A stretch of DNA of 64,000 nucleotides from positions 7,016,001 to 7,080,000 of the forward strand of contig NC_087095.1 of NCBI RefSeq assembly GCF_963855985.1, read 5' to 3'. Under the pieces are notes generated by a model. That model was not told where the DNA came from. It did no database searches and saw only the letters and a program-made list of their open reading frames with translations. Made by a program: the position numbers and the translations under genes. This stretch comes from Ostrinia nubilalis (lineage: Eukaryota; Arthropoda; Insecta; Lepidoptera; Crambidae). Shown in pieces: positions 20,702 through 31,486 of the stretch (the stretch's first letter is position 1; every line of letters begins with the position of its first letter).

Positions 20702-22364
20702 AAACAAAATGGGAGCTTAACGATCATAGTGACACGGCGGTGACAAGGGCGGACTTTGCCAGGACCACACTTCGGACTAACAGCTCTAGATTTCTATCCA
20801 CCGTCATTAGATTTGGAGGTGTTTACATTTCCTCGAGCACGTGTGGTTGGGGTCTACTCAACCGGGACTTAACATCACACTAGTTCTAGGGGGCTATTTC
20901 TTTTCAGTAATCGGGACAGGGATTCCAAACGAATTCCAAGTTCTAGAAGGTGTTTTCTATTACCTAAGTGACATGTTATTATGTTAATCTTATTAGTAAA
21001 TATTATTGTCATTTTGCTTGAAAGTTATTAGGTAAATGTTATTACGTCTTATATCTTATGGGCAGTAAAACCCGAGTATTAAAATGTTATACACAAAAAA
21101 TCCAATCAACATTTAAATAGTAATATTTTCCTCTCGCCAACAGACGACTCTACCTACGACTTCTTTTGGAGATTGTGGTTGTGCACGGGAGCGAATAATG
21201 AAAGGTATGAATACAAATATGTAGCAGAATATGGCAGTAAGTAATACATTTAAATGAATTTCATAATTCATCCACGTTATTTATTGCACGAGTACAGCTC
21301 AGATTTTCAATTTTATGGGTAGTCAAATATGATTTATTAATTTGGATCTTGTGACATTTTGTTGATTCATTTTTGTTAATATCGTAGTTAATTAATGTTT
21401 ACGTCTTCTTTGTATTGTAGCGAATAAGATAGAAATGTCAATAAAGAAGGTAAGTACTTGGAACAGCGTTTTGTAACTGTGCCCCAAGTGATTCAAAATG
21501 GTGAAACGACATCTAATTGTCCTAAACAAATACACACGTGTTTAAGGTGCTCTAAGGGTAAGGCCCTCATGATGACATGCTTCAGGGCTGTCAAGACGAG
21601 TCTTAAGATCGGTTTTCTACAACATATCTTATATTCAATGAAGAGCCTTATTTTATTTCTAAAATGCAAAGTGACCATAAACTTTACGAGATAGAGTGTC
21701 AAAAAAAACTAATTGTTCGTGCTTTCCAATTATATTAGGGTTACGTTAATATTTACAATTTATGTTGTTTTTAGGTGCTAAAATAAGGAATAGTTAGTCG
21801 CGTCCGCAAGAGGGATTAGTATTCAAACTTGTCCGAATACCGACTCTTTCAAGGGACATGTCACTTTTATTTAGGTGATTAGTACCGTCTAATCCTATCG
21901 ACTTACTCTCACGTTGATATTGTTGGTTTCATAACAAAGAACGAATGACTGTACGAGATAAGGGCCTTCTATTCCCTACAGGAGATCGCTCAGTTTGATA
22001 CCAATTGTTTTGGCGTGTTCCTGACGTAAACCCATTTAGGCACGTCGCACATCAAAGCAAGGATTTGTGGGGAAGAAATAATTGTTCGCCGGTCTCTTAG
22101 AATCACAGCAGCGGTGGATGATGGACCTTAGTGACAGTACTACGGAAACTACTATGTCAACTATACGAAGATTAATGAATGTGGCCGAAGAAAACTTGTG
22201 ATTGAACCGAGAAAATTGCTTTCCTTTTCACGAAAGACCCTAAGTAATCACGTGGAGATATCTATGAATACGTCTCTATTCAATTCCGTTGGTAGACTAC
22301 ATTAATTTGTATGGATCTTTGCCATATTACAAGTTTAAATAACTTTTACTTTATTAACTAGATA
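20702..22364. other. No supported gene
   Basis: If the minus-strand exon above is real, this is the preceding intron. I see no coding stretch, TIR pair or RNA gene in it. Confidence 0.35.
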
Positions 22365-23544
22365 GGGTAATTGCGCCGGTTTTCCGTCCAGCTCCTGTTT
22401 TCGTCCATTTGACCGACTTGCCACAAACAAATACGGAAAATTAGAATACAAACCTAACTTTCCGTGCATGTTTGGACTTGTTACAATCTATAATATCTAA
22501 GTAACAGTTCTGCTTGCATGAAAATGTAATTTGACAAGTAATAACTCCAAAAAAATCTACGGAAGTTGCTGCTGCACACAGGTGAATGGAAAACGTCGTC
22601 AAGTTAGAAAAAAAACGTGCCGGTAGGGAACTTTCATGATATGTTTAATTACTGTTTTAGCTACTTTACGTAATGTTTTTGGCACGTATGTCTAATTATT
22701 AGCATAATAAACACTATTTTAAGGGTTTATTAAAGTTTTTGTATAGAAATCTTAGATAATTAAGTGGACTAATACTAGCATAACAATTTTGCAAGATTTT
22801 GGTTTTCGTCCACGTGGACGGAAACCCTGACACCTAGTTAATATTTTTAATAATCATTTTACTTATATGGACCTACAAAATACAATGTTTTTTCTTCCAA
22901 TATGATCTTTATTGCTATTACATTAAACATTTTAGTTTACGTCCACTTTTTAACAGTGATAAACCCATAAAAACCGTTAAAAAGATGTGGACGAAAACAA
23001 AAAACAGCTTTAAACGTTGTTGTGTTTTCGTCCATGACGTCATGAGCAAGCACTGGGGTGGACGAAAACCAAAATTAGCTATTCCTGTAGATTAGTTTTC
23101 GTCCATTTATCCTTCGACCTATTGCAATATTTTCCTAAATTTAGGTAAGAAACTTATTTAAATCTTTTTGATATCATTTGAAAGCTAACAAAATTACCTT
23201 TCAAATGATATACCACAATCCATAGTTACTGTATTGTAGAATTGGTTTTAAGCTAATAATTCAACTGCACCCTTTTTTCTACACAGTGGTCGAAAACTAG
23301 CGTACACTAGGACGAAAACTGATTTTTTTGGACGAAAACTAGTGAAATCGCCTCTTTTGCATAAAATATTTTTTATAAAAAACCCCGTGGTATTTACTTA
23401 TTGTCATATAATATTAACGTAAAGTAGACTATATAAGGACTAAAATGACATATGATACATATGAGTAAGGGTATTTTAAGATATTAATTTCGCATCACAA
23501 AGTTGGCAACTCCGATAATTGGACGAAAACTAACGCACTTACCC
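22365..23544. mobile_element. TIR element with GTTTTCGTCCA motif array
   Basis: The ends are TA|GGGTAATTGCGCCGGTTTTC (22363 onward) and the inverse GAAAACTAACGCACTTACCC|TA (to 23546), about 1.18 kb. The word GTTTTCGTCCA or its complement TGGACGAAAAC recurs about a dozen times: near 22380, 22397, 22801, 22815, 22935, 22986, 23026, 23058, 23094, 23309, 23328 and 23518. At 22801-22826 two copies meet head to head. There is no transposase. TA on both sides is compatible with a TA target duplication. It is a non-autonomous DNA element with dense, dispersed probable transposase-binding motifs. Superfamily unassigned. Confidence 0.8.
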
Positions 23545-23901
23545 TACCTGGAGAAGAGCGACGTTTTTAGAAGATAATATACAATATATTAAATGAACTT
23601 TATTAAACAATTTATTGAAATACAGTAACAATATTGCGTAAAGTGCTTTGAGTGGCTCAAGTTTTTAAAAAAAATATTTACTAATGATTCTCAATAACAA
23701 ATAATTTGTGCCGTGATGCCGAATAGCAGAGTCCGTAAGCTGAAAATTGTATGGCAAAAATATTGCGAAGCTATTTTTAGACTTCTTTTGTGACAAAAAT
23801 ATCATTTGAAGTGAAGTGGCACCCCTACAGTGCAATTAAATTGGCCAAAGGATAACGTTGTTAAAACTCTCACGTTGAGAGCGCAGCTATTAAGGCCCCC
23901 A
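23545..23901. other. No gene seen
   Basis: AT-rich DNA between two mobile elements, with no supported feature. Confidence 0.4.
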
Positions 23902-24020
23902 TCTATACTTATAATAAATCTGTAGAGAGGTCAATTCTGTACATGAAATATATTTTCAAAATAACTATCAGGGGGTGATTAGTGATCGATACTGATGCCA
24001 AAAATGCAATCAGTAAAATT

Positions 24021-24069
<49 letters not shown>

Positions 24070-24845
24070 ATGTTCCTTATAGAAACAAAAACTACTCGAC
24101 GGATTTTAACGAAACTTGGTACAATTATTCTTCATACTCCTGGGCAGGTTATAGGATACTTAGGAATTCCCACGGGAACGGACATTAGCGGTAAAATCCT
24201 TTTGTATGAAAAATCTAAACCGCTTAAGTTAGACGCTTGAAATTTGGCAAACAGGTACCTTAGTAAACTTAAAGCTTAGTTATAACAGGATATTGCAAAA
24301 TTCCTACGGGAACGGGAATTAGCGAGAAAAAACATTTGTATGAAAAAATCTAAGCCACGTAACATAGACGCTTGAAATTTGGCATGCAGGTACCTTAGTA
24401 AACTTAAAGCTTAGTTACAACAGGATATTGCAAAATTCCCACGGGAACTGGAATTAGCGGGAAATTCCTTTTGTATGACTGACTCACTGACATACCCACG
24501 CACAGCCTAAACGGATAAACGTAGGCACTTGAAATTTATAAGGGACGTAGCTTAGGTACCGTAGAGGTGCACTAAGAAAATAATTCCCGAAATTCCCACA
24601 GGAACAGGAATTACCGGGAAAATCCTTTTGTATGAATAATCTAAACCGCTTAAGTTAAACGCTTGAAATTTGGCATGAAGGTCTCTTAGTAAACTTAAAG
24701 CTTAGTTACAACAGGATATTGCGAAATTCCAACGGGAACGGGAGTTAGCGGGAAAAAACATTAGTATGAAAAAATCTAAACCGCGTAAGATAGATGAAGG
24801 GGGTAAAATGGGATCCACGCGTACGAAGTCGCGGGCGGCCGCTAG
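23902..24845 (+). mobile_element. Helitron with internal tandem units
   Basis: It starts TCTATACTTATAATAAATCT, carries a (TGTC)n run (24023-24069) and CGACGGATTTTAACGAAACT, and ends CGAAGTCGCGGGCGGCCGCTAG followed by T: the 5'-TC / CTAG-3' layout of Helitrons. From about 24165 to 24790 it contains four tandem units of roughly 135-160 bp. Each has a copy of CGCTTGAAATTTGGCA (starting near 24235, 24369, 24526 divergent, 24659), AGTAAACTTAAAGCTTAGTT and (C)CCACGGGAACGG. No Rep-helicase coding region. Confidence 0.85.
24023..24069. repeat. (TGTC)n microsatellite
   Basis: About eleven perfect TCTG units inside the Helitron. A shorter (CAGA)n run occupies the matching place in the minus-strand Lep1 copy at 12463-12480, so the microsatellite is part of the family structure. 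Confidence 0.95.
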
Positions 24846-25190
24846 TTTTTAGAATATAATTCAATGAAATAGACATTTTATTTATGGGGATATAGTTTTA
24901 AAGAGATCAGAATATTTGTAAAAGCGATATATAAGAGGTAATATCACTCTACTCAGTTCTAAAAGATTAAAAGGTACTTTTTTATTTTAATGCAAAAACA
25001 TTAGGGCATGTAAAAAGTACGTAAGATTTACATCATTATAAATATGCAAAAGACCCTACAAAGTTAAATAGAGAGTAGGTATCAGTGAAAGAAAGGGCTT
25101 AGAAGGAATTGTATTGAACTACTGCGAGGACAGACACATTATGAAAGACATTGAATGAACAACACACGTAGGTACGAGTATATTGTTCTA

Positions 25191-25401
25191 CACTCGCGAG
25201 CAAAAGTATGGAATCACCATACTTGTTCCGAGCGATCGTAAAAACTAAATGACTAATAGAAGATAATTAAAAATGGTATCATTTTAAAGGTAATGTTTTA
25301 CACTTTAAATTGATACTATAAATACATACATAATCATTCAGTTCTTAAGATGGCTCGGAACCAAACACAACGGCCTGATTCCATAGTTTTGCTCGTAAGT
25401 A
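25191..25401. mobile_element. Tc1/mariner-type MITE
   Basis: The left end CACTCGCGAGCAAAAGTATG and right end (inverse of TACTTACGAGCAAAACTATG) form TIRs of about 28 bp continuing GGAATCA, with TA on both outer sides (25189-25190, 25402-25403). CGAGCAAAAGTATGGAATCA resembles Tc1-like insect termini. Near the right arm AAGATGGCTCGGAACCAAAC may be the leftover start of a transposase ORF. At 211 bp it is a deletion derivative. Confidence 0.75.
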
Positions 25402-25565
25402 TAGTTTGACATCACCCATCATTTGCTGATAAAGTCCCTGACAGTCTCTTATTGTTAGATTAGATAGCATTACTGATGTCAGATATACATGTCATCTAAA
25501 CCTATGTGAGGAACCACTGAAACTGGTTCAAGACAATCAAAACTGCCAATTCTTATTCATCAGGA

Positions 25566-25720
25566 GGCAGGCCTCCCACTAGGTGGACCGACGATCTGGT
25601 GAAGGTCGCGGGAGGTACCTGGATGCAAGCGGCGCAGGACCGGTCTTTGTGGAAATTCTTGGGGGAGGCCTTTGTCCAGCAGTGGACGTCTTTCGGCTGA
25701 AACGAACGAACGAACGAACG
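25566..25720 (+). mobile_element. RTE LINE 3' end with (AACG)n tail
   Basis: The plus strand encodes GRPPTRWTDDLVKVAGGTWM, QAAQDRSLWKFLGEAFVQQW, then TSFG and stop, followed by five AACG units. It is the same family as 47406-47559. The copy is cut to about 45 codons, and I could not find a clear target-site duplication. Confidence 0.85.
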
Positions 25721-27560
25721 AATTGGAATTCGTAGTAAAAGTAATCAGCGTAAATAAATATGTATATTCGGGTATAAACTATCAAAGGACCTCAATCAAG
25801 CTTTTCCGTAGAAATGCTCAATCGTCCGGTATTTTATTATTCTTGGAAATATTATTTATTTCAGTTTCATTCATACGCCAGAATGCATTCGGCAATAACT
25901 TGCAACGTTATTTATTGTTTTCTGTCGAAACAGAATTGTTCATCACAAACGTGTACAGCTAAATTTTTCGCAGTTATTAAAGGCTTAACGTTTGATTAAA
26001 GCAGAGTACATACTTTACCTACATAAAAGCGATTGAACAGAACAATTTAAGTCGAATATATTTTATTGCCTGTGTCCGTGACTTCGTTCATATTCTTTCC
26101 GGAGCCGTTAAATTTTACATTCGCTAAGTTAAGTAAATTATTTCAGTTGGCTTTTTCCATGCTGTATTTTTTCGATATAAAACTTATGGTAAGACTAACT
26201 TCAATACATAAGTAATACATTTTAAAACATGATTTTTACTTGTATTAATAAATTTAAAAAAAATATTAGTGAATTTATGTTAGCAACTTAAAAAAAATAC
26301 TAATAAAGTGTGACTTCACAAAAAACAGGTGTTTTACATTGCATGTTGTTTCAATACTATTTCAGGTCTGTTGAAAGTTTCCCCACAAACTGTAACTCCG
26401 ATACTTTGAAACACCAACAAACACAAGAGAAATACGCTGAACGCTGAACGTTTTGTAAGAAAGACTCACAGGTGGTCGTGAAATAGTGCTATCGTAAACA
26501 CATTGTCATGGCGTAAACTTGGGAAGTCGGGACACTCATCGTTTAGTGGCGTCGAGAATGTATCACCAGCCTTATTTATGATCGCATCGCAAATAACTCG
26601 TACGTGTAATAGGGACGTACTCGTAGGTATACCCACCTTTCAACGAAACTTGAGCTTCTCTATCACTTACAGACCTTACTCTCATTTCCATTCGTAGATT
26701 GAGTTTCGTCAGAGCAAGATTAGGTATATTGTGATGTGAGTATATTATTCTGCTACTAGAAGAAGCTTATGAATATTTGGAAATTTCTATCTACAATTCT
26801 ACACACAATTTTATTACCTGAATTTCAAAATTGGTGTAACTTATCAAAATCATATTACATGTATTGTATGGTTTAAGTAAGTGTACATGTATGAAGTAGA
26901 TGTTAAACAAAAAGCGCAAATAACAACAAAAACAATTGCCCTCGTGCGGTGGATTCGTTTACCAGTTATTAATCGTCAACAACGCACCCTTTTTAAAATA
27001 ATGGTCAAGTGAGACCTTATTGTGTACATTCGATTACCATTTTTGTTCCAAAGTCGTTCTTATTACAACTAAATAAAACCACCATGTAAAGTTATACAGT
27101 TGTTTGTATTCTAGAACTCCCCAAGCATATCATCCACGACCACCTGAGCTCTGGCGGCCCTCCAAACGTAAAGTATGGACGGTGAGCCAAAACACCCGGA
27201 TTTGTAAGCGATTTCAAATGTACGCCCCGCCGAGTGGCAACCGTATGCAGAATAGGAGGCATTATCTGTAACTAGCTGTGCTTGCAATTGTTCCCGTGGC
27301 GGCCACCTCGGCTACGTAAGGGCCGTTTACGATCTATCCTACCTTGTCACACGTACAGAGATGACAGCAAGTGCGAGAGCGATGGATAGAGATGAGAAAC
27401 GAATTGCGATGCAGAGTAAGGGCGCAAGGTTGTGGAAATAGTTCTCTATTCGGATTTTCCCGATGTGTAGATACTTAGTTATTTCCTGCCGTACGACATA
27501 ATATTTTGAACCACATCAATATGTGGAACAATTTCTTAGAGTTTTTTGAGATTCGACATA
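25721..27560. other. No supported gene; one GC-rich patch
   Basis: Mostly AT-rich. The patch 27120-27440 is clearly more GC-rich (for example CCCGTGGCGGCCACCTCGGC at 27292) and has no open frame on either strand with a recognisable product. It may be a 5' exon, an old MITE or a regulatory block. Confidence 0.3.
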
Positions 27561-28977
27561 GGGTAAACCAGAGAGTGATTGCCCACTGGTAGTGATTGCC
27601 CGCTTTAAGAATAATATTGTCAGGTGCTGACTTTGAATCACTCTAGTTAGATTTGAATTTACTAAGTAGATGGCTCCGAGATCAATGTACAGTAGATTTA
27701 TAATTTACAATAGGAAACACTAAAAAAAAACAGTTATGGCGGATTTTGTCAAGACGGGTGAAAATGTTACTCAAACAGGTAAAGACTTTAACAATTTTAC
27801 TAAGGAATTACTTGCTTAGAGGTTAAATTTTTTTTTGCAAGTTATTTAATATTCAACAAATGGTGTATAGTCATGATGAAATTATAAGTGTTTTCTCCAT
27901 TATCAATGAAAACAACTGATAAAATTTAATTTCTAACGGTCATTTTAACGGTGGGTAATCACTGCACGTAAATCTGTATATTTTTAGTTATTGCCCACCA
28001 TCATTTCAGTTATTGCCATATGTTAATGTATAGTTATTGCCCAGGGCAATTATTATTAGAGTGTTGCCACAATGCAGTAGCAGTGCCCAGTGTTTAAGTT
28101 GCTCATTGCTAGACTTGTTTTGCAATTTACAGGCATAAATATTGAAATGGCTTTTAATGTTTCATTTTCAGTATGCCAAAGACTCCAAAAGTTCAATATA
28201 GCATAGAAAATTAGCAAAAAGCGATCTAAGCTGTACACGATGTATCCAACAATTTATCTACAAGATAAATTGCTGAAAAGTATGGTTTGGCTACAAAAAA
28301 TTGATAAAAATTCAAACGCAAATACAAAAAATGAAAAACCTACGTTAAATCTACTAGTGAAAATGTTAATTGTAAGGAAATAGATACAACTTTAGGGAAG
28401 AATAACCAACAGCTAATTGAACATTCTGAGCAACCACTTGAACTGATATCAAAGAAGATAAAAAAATAAATACATATAAAACTTACAAATAAAATTCATC
28501 ATCGTCATCTATGTTTTGAAGTAGATGATTCTGTCTCTACCGATTCTGACTCCTCAACATTCAGCTCAAGAAATATTTGATAATATAGTTTAATAAGGCC
28601 AAACACAATTTATTTTTAAATTTTGAAGACTGTGCTACTAGAACTTAAGTTTAATGTTTTGTTTTGTTAATTTAAAGCCTATTTTGTCATTTTAAAATTG
28701 ATTATTTTGTTTTAAGATACTGGGCAATTACTGTGCTTTGATGTGGGCAATTAGTGTAAGTAATGGGCAATGACTGTACTTTTTGGAGGATTTTAAATTT
28801 ATTTCAATATTTTCTAAGTTACGTAAGTTTTAACTAAAAACTGTTAATATTCTGTTTAACAGTTTATTGAGTTATAAGAAAAAAGTCATAAATGGTTGAT
28901 AATTAAAATACTTTCTTTAATTTTTCATCTCATTGGTTTTGAAATCTTTAAGTGGGCAATAGCTATACGGTTTACCC
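27561..28977. mobile_element. TIR element with mirrored ATTGCCCA motif array
   Basis: The ends are TA|GGGTAAACCAGAGAGTGATT (27559 onward) and the inverse, CAATAGCTATACGGTTTACCC|TA (to 28979), 1.42 kb. The word ATTGCCCA/ATTGCCCG occurs in the left part at about 27578, 27595, 27989, 28012 (ATTGCCAT) and 28036. Its complement TGGGCAAT occurs in the right part at about 28721, 28745, 28764 and 28953. The motifs are thus arranged as a mirror image. No transposase is present. Its ends and layout match the 22365-23544 element although the motif differs. Confidence 0.8.
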
Positions 28978-29409
28978 TACTTACGTATAAAAAGAAGCGT
29001 ACCTATATTCTTTCATTTTGAAGCTAACGTACCCAATATTCAATGACAGAAGGACGCTATACCTCATAGTTACCTAATTATTTAACACAAAAACTTCATC
29101 ATATCCTTTTATTAACGAAATCCCCAACGTCAATCTCGTTAGAAAATAAACAAATGAGAAATATTTTTCTGCCTCGTATCTTGAAAATAACAGAGCATAA
29201 GTAAATGCACTGAAAAGTTCACTTAAGCTGCATTTAACGAACTTGAGAGCTTTTGAGAAAGAAAGCGATATTTACTTAGGTTGTTGTCTACAGACTTAAA
29301 TGTCAGGCTTTATATTTCAGTAATAACTATAAAAGGTAAGTAGTACTTTATGAAATCTTAAAAGAAAAGCAATAATGTCTGATATCTATTTACACTCCAA
29401 CTACAAGTC

Positions 29410-29490
29410 ATTGCCCGCGGCTCTTCCCGTCGATTTCGAAATATCACTAAGTTACTATCGTGATTCCCCCGGGAACTGTATTTTCTGTGG
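29410..29490 (-). mobile_element. Possible Helitron 3' fragment
   Basis: CATTGCCCGCGGCTCTTCCC in plus orientation is close to the inverse of the Lep1 3' terminus (GCCGCGGGCAA). The following CCCCCGGGAACTGTATTTTC resembles the Helitron interior. No terminal CTAG is present, so this is at best a decayed fragment. Confidence 0.3.
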
Positions 29491-29754
29491 TGAAAAACAT
29501 GACTGAAATATAGACAAATAAAAATAGACTACTTTTCACAAGTGGAAGAACTTTCATAATCTGTAGTCCTTCAACTTTCTGCAAATGTAGAAAGTAGAAA
29601 CAATATTTATAGACCTAACTAATAAATATTACAGATACACATAATGTTCAACACTGCTTTAAAATGAGATTACCATATTAAACATCACTTTAAACAGTGT
29701 CCAACGCGCATGTAACTTTTATGCAAAATTGCTGATAAATGTTGTTTAATTAAA

Positions 29755-29860
29755 ATATAAGGTGTTATTTTTTATACTGATCATACTTTACCAACGCATC
29801 TAATAAAATCATACAAATACAACCCAAGTGTTTTTTAAAAAAAATTCAGGCTAGTTTTTG
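29755..29860 (+). repeat. Left arm of 106-bp inverted repeat around the promoter block
   Basis: This 106-bp segment (beginning ATATAAGGTGTTATTTTTTA, ending CTAGTTTTTG) recurs as its reverse complement at 31381-31486 with about two mismatches. The enclosed 1.52 kb contains the GC-rich promoter-like block. I do not recognise the arm sequence. Confidence 0.85.
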
Positions 29861-29929
29861 AGTAAAACGACAAAGAATGTTTCGAAAAAAATAAAAAATA
29901 AATCATCCTTTGAGCGCGGTGAGTATTCG

Positions 29930-30778
29930 TTTACGCACTATCGTAGTAGCCGGCCGAGGGCAACGACCGCTGCCACGTGCCGCGCCGCGTGAGTCGGCCA
30001 TATTGATATCGCTGCCAGTCGCTCCGCGCCCACAGCCCGCGCCGAGCCGCCGATCGGCATGCGGGAGCGCAACAACATAAATAATCGTCCCAGTCCGTCC
30101 GATGTGCGCAAACGTATTGCAGTGTATGTGCGAGTTATTACAATGCCGCGCTTGATAAATAACAAAACGCAGGTGAAATTATGTTTCGGGCACACTAACT
30201 GGCCGACGAGAAACATTGACGAGTCGAAAACCTTCACACCTTGCTTGTTAGGAGCCGCGCAGCGCTTCAGGGAGCGCAGCCGTATCCTGACTTGACGAGA
30301 TCCCGTGCGCTTCGAAGACGAAGTTCTGGATTTCAATTTCAATCACCGGCACAGTGCTGGCGGTACCCAGATGCGAGCGCCGCAGACGGCGGCTTTTGCG
30401 TAAAAATACGGAATGCCTTATCAAGGAGTTGTTGCCAGAGGGCCACGACCGCGACCGAGTTCTATCGATGGATATTGCAGAAGTCTACCTAGGTACATAC
30501 CTACAGTGTGATTTGGACAGATGAGTGCTTGTTTACGCGAAAGGGACTTTTTCCGTAAAAAAGTTAGTGCGCGAATTGTGAATACAACATCCGACGTGGT
30601 GTCTAGTGAACACCAAGCAAGTGTGCAGCCCGGAAGCATTACCTCAATTCGATCGTGGCTAGATTAGACAGTGCAAGACAGTGTTTGCGTGAACATTCAA
30701 CAAAGGCTTGACGTTCAAAATGTATTGTGATTAGTGTAATAATAACCTAGGAACTTTAAATAACAACATTCAAAATAG
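29930..30778 (+). promoter_or_regulatory. GC-rich promoter and 5' UTR exon candidate
   Basis: From about 29935 the base composition changes from AT-rich to CpG-rich (GTGCCGCGCCGCGTGAGTCG at 29977), as at insect housekeeping or developmental promoters. The following 700 bp lacks a convincing ORF. It carries many short AGTG/GTGA words typical of insect 5' UTRs and ends in AAAATAG|GTAAATG (30772-30785), a good splice donor. I infer a non-coding first exon of a plus-strand gene whose coding exons lie further on or outside the window. A minus-strand frame at 29938-30342 (134 codons) has no ATG start and looks fortuitous. The whole block lies inside a 106-bp inverted repeat, so it could instead be a captured gene fragment in a TIR element. 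Confidence 0.4.
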
Positions 30779-31380
30779 GTAAATGTGTGAATAAGTAAAA
30801 TCAATGAATCTAAAGTGTGATGGCAAATCATAATTTAGGAATTAAAACCAGGAAAATTTATCAGTGAGTTTTATTTACAACACCTATTCATATTCAATAT
30901 TAGGGTGCATTTCCACTGAAGCGAAGCGAAGTAGTAATAGGTATGTACCTATAAATTTTTTATTACGTCTCTAAATAAATTGCGTAGGCATTACGAAACC
31001 GTAGATATTGAATTCCAATTTCTATCCTTTTTTAAATTTCTAGTTTAACGAGGATGATTCGCCTCGGTTCGTTGGAAAAGTCCCCCGCTATTACACTAAT
31101 GAAAATACACTTATTTACCTACTTATGTGGCTAGATTTTGTTTCTCCCAGCGCGTAGTACCTATTAACATGACGTAACATCGTACATACTCACGAGTGAT
31201 AATTTTTGGTAACGTAGGTTTAGTGTAATCTAACCTTTATGTGTGTGAACGTTGAATGAATGCGCGCGGCCATTGTTCGTACTCGTATGAATGAAATGAG
31301 TAAAGAAAGAGAGAGAGGCAGTGAGTGAAGACAGGATGGTTGTAAAAATAATATCTTTTTTTTGTTAGGAAAAGTAAAAA

Positions 31381-31486
31381 CAAAAACTAGCCTGAATTTT
31401 TTTTTAAAAACACTTGGGTTGTATTTGTATGATTTTATTAGATGCGTTGGTAAAGTATGATCACTATAAAAAATAACACCTTATAT
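31381..31486 (-). repeat. Right arm of 106-bp inverted repeat around the promoter block
   Basis: Reverse complement of 29755-29860, with a C/G change in TACTGATC and one T/A change in the T-A tract. Identity of about 98% by eye over AT-rich neutral-looking DNA implies a young duplication or ongoing gene conversion. Confidence 0.85.

Noticed and set aside
20351..20743. Plus-strand 130- and 111-codon frames over the GC-rich exon
   Set aside because: They are shadows of the minus-strand coding sequence, whose third positions carry the GC bias. The plus-strand peptides are low-complexity Arg/Gly.
23982..24240. Two overlapping frames with VCLSVCLSVCLS repeats
   Set aside because: Translation of the (TGTC)n microsatellite inside a Helitron.
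29938..30342. Longest open frame in the window (134 codons, minus strand)
   Set aside because: It has no ATG at its start, no recognisable domain and overlaps plus-strand open frames in the same GC-rich block. Stop-poor GC-rich DNA explains it.
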